DNA from: Bifidobacterium sp.
GTDB lineage: Bacteria > Actinomycetota > Actinomycetes > Actinomycetales > Bifidobacteriaceae
Direction of reading: 5' to 3'
Length of the DNA stretch: 6,911 bases
Assembly: GCA_022739095.1 (NCBI GenBank)
Contig: JAIJEI010000105.1
Location: 1 to 6,911 of the forward strand
Below are positions 5,499 to 6,911 of the stretch, in pieces. Position 1 is the first letter of the stretch, and each line of letters opens with the position of its first letter. The position numbers and the translations under genes were made by a program. Under the pieces are notes generated by a model. That model was not told the DNA's origin. It saw only the letters and a list, made by a program, of their open reading frames with translations, and did not search any database.

Positions 5499-6614
5499 AT
5501 GGTGACCAGCCGCAAGCCAAGCAAACGTCCGTCCATGTTCGAAGTGGCCAAGCTCGCCGGAGTCAGCCACCAAACCGTCTCCCGTGTGATCAATGACTCG
5601 CCGGACGTTTCCGACGCCACCCGTGCGCGAGTTCAGGCCGCCATTGACCAACTCGGATACCGCCCATCCAATTCCGCGCGCGCACTGGCTTCCCGCCGTT
5701 CGCGCACCATAGGCCTGATTGCCGGAGGCCTCAAATTCTTCGGCCTGATTTCCTCCATCTCCTCCATCGAATCCATGGCCCGCGAGCACGGTCTGTTCAT
5801 GAGCGTGATGATGGTCCACGAGGCCTTGTGCACGCAGACCGACTTCGACAACCTGTGCGACACCTTCAATGAGCAGAACGTCGACGCCTTCATCTTCCTG
5901 ACCCCGACCGACGTGATGTTCGCCGCCGCCTGCCGTGCGCGAGTCACTCAGCCACGCGTCATCGTCACCGCCACCCACGGCCAAATGACCGTGCGTGAGG
6001 GATTGGGCCTTATCTCCACCGAAAACAAGCGTCGCACTGCGCTGGTCGGTATCGACCAGTGGGGTGCAATGGCCAAAGTGGTGGCCTTGCTGGGCGAATA
6101 CGGGCACAAATCGGCTCTGTATTTTGCCGGTCCCAACGAATGGCGCGACGCCCACACCCGACTGGATGCGTGGCGCAAGCTCGCCGCCTCCCGATCCATC
6201 GATTCGCAGATCGTGCGCTGCCATACGTGGGATGCCTCTGAGGCATATGCGCACATGAATCATCTCATTGATGAGTATGGGCGTCGAGGCACGGCGTTGC
6301 CCACCGCGGTCGTCGCCGCGAACGACAATCAGGCCGTCGGCATCATGCGCGCGTTGCATGAGCACGGGCTGCGGATTCCGCAAGACATCAGCGTGGTCGG
6401 ATTCGACGACATGTCTGGCGTGGATAACATGTACCCGCCGTTGACCACCGTGCATCCCGATTTCGAGGGGCTCGGCGTGGCCGCCATGCGCGAGACGCTG
6501 CGCTTGCTGGGGGAGGGCGGCGAGCCGACCTTCCTGACCACCCAGCACGGCATGGGGCTGATTCCCGCCGAAGTACGTGCCCGGCGGTCCTTGGGACCGG
6601 CTCCCCGGCGGTAA
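5499..6614 (+). CDS. LacI-family transcriptional regulator
   Basis: This is a DNA-binding regulator that probably responds to a sugar or sugar derivative. The 371-residue product starts with a LacI helix-turn-helix (about 13-35: FEVAKLAGVSHQTVSRVIN). The recognition helix is close to that of LacI itself (SYQTVSRVVN). A hinge region follows (NSARALASRRSRTIGL), with the intercalating-type leucine L63. The rest is a periplasmic-binding-protein-like sensor domain, with AANDNQAVGIMRALHEHGL (about 273-291), SVVGFDDMSG (298-307) and PPLTTVHPDFEGLG (313-326). The ATG at 5499 follows GGGGAGGT (5483-5490) with 8 nt spacing; an upstream in-frame TTG at 5454 lacks a site. Operator-like AGCGCT palindromes lie upstream and again near the right edge of the window. 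Its target genes are not in the window; the neighbouring rnhB is unlikely to be one. The effector is unknown. Confidence 0.95.
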   Translation: MVTSRKPSKRPSMFEVAKLAGVSHQTVSRVINDSPDVSDATRARVQAAIDQLGYRPSNSARALASRRSRTIGLIAGGLKFFGLISSISSIESMAREHGLFMSVMMVHEALCTQTDFDNLCDTFNEQNVDAFIFLTPTDVMFAAACRARVTQPRVIVTATHGQMTVREGLGLISTENKRRTALVGIDQWGAMAKVVALLGEYGHKSALYFAGPNEWRDAHTRLDAWRKLAASRSIDSQIVRCHTWDASEAYAHMNHLIDEYGRRGTALPTAVVAANDNQAVGIMRALHEHGLRIPQDISVVGFDDMSGVDNMYPPLTTVHPDFEGLGVAAMRETLRLLGEGGEPTFLTTQHGMGLIPAEVRARRSLGPAPRR

Positions 6615-6693
6615 GGCCGGGCTTAGCGGGGCGCTTCTTCAGATGATTCGAGGGTTTGCTTCGCTCCCCGGTCTGTCAGCGGGGCGAATCCTC
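6604..6693 (+). terminator. GC-rich hairpins after the lacI-family gene, possible terminator
   Basis: A first hairpin, CCCGGC (6604-6609) with GCCGGG (6616-6621), straddles the stop codon. A second, larger one pairs CCCCG (6666-6670) with CGGGG (6680-6684), then TTCG (6660-6663) with CGAA (6685-6688) and GAGG (6650-6653) with CCTC (6690-6693), with small bulges. Alternatively GATTCG (6645-6650) pairs with CGAATC (6685-6690). No T-run follows, so this would be a U-poor terminator or only a 3' structure. Confidence 0.4.
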
Positions 6694-6699
6694 TACTGA

Positions 6700-6809
6700 G
6701 TTGATGGTATGGCTCTGATGTGACCTGGTTTTTGTTCCGCATCTCCTATCAAGTGAGAGGAAATGCGGAACAAAAACCGGGTCACATCAGTATGAGCCAC
6801 GCCAACAAC
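6700..6809. repeat. 110-nt fold-back (long imperfect palindrome)
   Basis: The 26-nt arm 6717-6742 (starting GATGTGACC, ending GTTCCGCAT) is complementary to 6763-6788 with a single T-G pair. The complementarity continues outward: 6700-6715 pairs with 6794-6809 at 14 of 16 positions (one of them T-G), with a 4-nt bulge at 6790-6793. It also continues inward (TCCT/AGGA, TC/GA) to a 4-nt loop AAGT at 6751-6754. About 47 pairs form in total. Four of the six mispaired or wobble positions (including both T-G pairs) are transitions, consistent with a once more perfect palindrome. No target-site duplication is visible at the ends. It may be a fold-back mobile element, an RNA hairpin or a bidirectional 3' structure. 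Confidence 0.85.
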
Positions 6810-6867
6810 TTCGGCGCTTCTGTTGTTTTTGTGGGTGTGGGTTCGTCGTTGAGCCGTTGTGGGAGTA

Positions 6868-6887
6868 GATGAAGAGCGCTTTCCGGG
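6868..6887. promoter_or_regulatory. Second operator-like AGCGCT site near the right edge
   Basis: The sequence GAAGAGCGCTTTCC (6871-6884) is palindromic at five of seven half-site positions and shares the heptamer GAGCGCT with the site upstream of the lacI-family gene. A GTTGTGG stretch precedes both regions (5413-5419 and 6856-6862). It may control a gene starting beyond the window. No gene or clear promoter is visible between 6810 and 6911. Confidence 0.3.
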
Positions 6888-6911
6888 TAGGATGTTTTCG
6901 GCCAAGATAAA

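Noticed and set aside
5490..6548. 352-codon open frame on the minus strand
   Set aside because: It is the reverse of the LacI-family gene, with His/Gly-rich low-complexity translation and no recognisable motif.
6623..6742. 39-codon minus-strand frame starting ATGCGGAAC inside the fold-back
   Set aside because: AGGAG directly abuts the ATG with no spacing, and the frame passes through the hairpins after lacI; not convincing as a gene.
6693..6905. 70-codon minus-strand frame starting with TTG
   Set aside because: The start is a rare codon without a ribosome binding site, and the frame runs through the fold-back sequence.

Overview
The window looks like a chromosomal stretch of a high-GC Gram-positive bacterium, most likely Bifidobacterium (B. 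longum group). The reasons are G/C-rich third codon positions, the rplS-lepB-rnhB gene order typical of Actinobacteria, and a sugar-type LacI regulator placed directly after rnhB. The genus call is from memory of gene order and protein style, not from a search.

Layout. Positions 1-2313 (minus strand) hold the first two genes of an ABC importer operon of the nitrate/sulfonate/taurine type: a permease with two fused membrane halves, then its ATPase, which the window edge cuts before Walker B. Positions 2314-3049 are a divergent control region without a confident gene. A good minus-strand promoter (TTGACA, 17 bp, TATCTT) at 2741-2769 would give the importer operon a leader of about 420 nt. That leader contains hairpins, a 36-codon reading frame with an ideal Shine-Dalgarno sequence, and a 12-bp palindrome touching the permease ribosome binding site. 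In the other direction a weaker promoter would give rplS a structured leader of about 200 nt.

Positions 3050-5372 (plus strand) are the housekeeping block: rplS (ribosomal protein L19) with a strong intrinsic terminator, lepB (signal peptidase I), and rnhB (RNase HII). The lepB-rnhB gap is filled by a degenerate 16-bp tandem repeat. RNase HII carries an extra segment of about 43 residues just before a catalytic Asp. Positions 5499-6614 encode a LacI-family repressor with an operator-like palindrome upstream.

Positions 6615-6911 (297 bases) have no convincing gene. They hold GC-rich hairpins after lacI, a remarkable 110-nt fold-back sequence (6700-6809) with about 47 base pairs, and a second operator-like site near the right edge that may belong to a LacI target gene beyond the window.

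The genes do not form one pathway. The importer, the translation/secretion/DNA-maintenance block and the regulator appear to be separate transcription units. The most unusual content is in the intergenic DNA: the fold-back element, the 16-bp repeat array and the importer leader.
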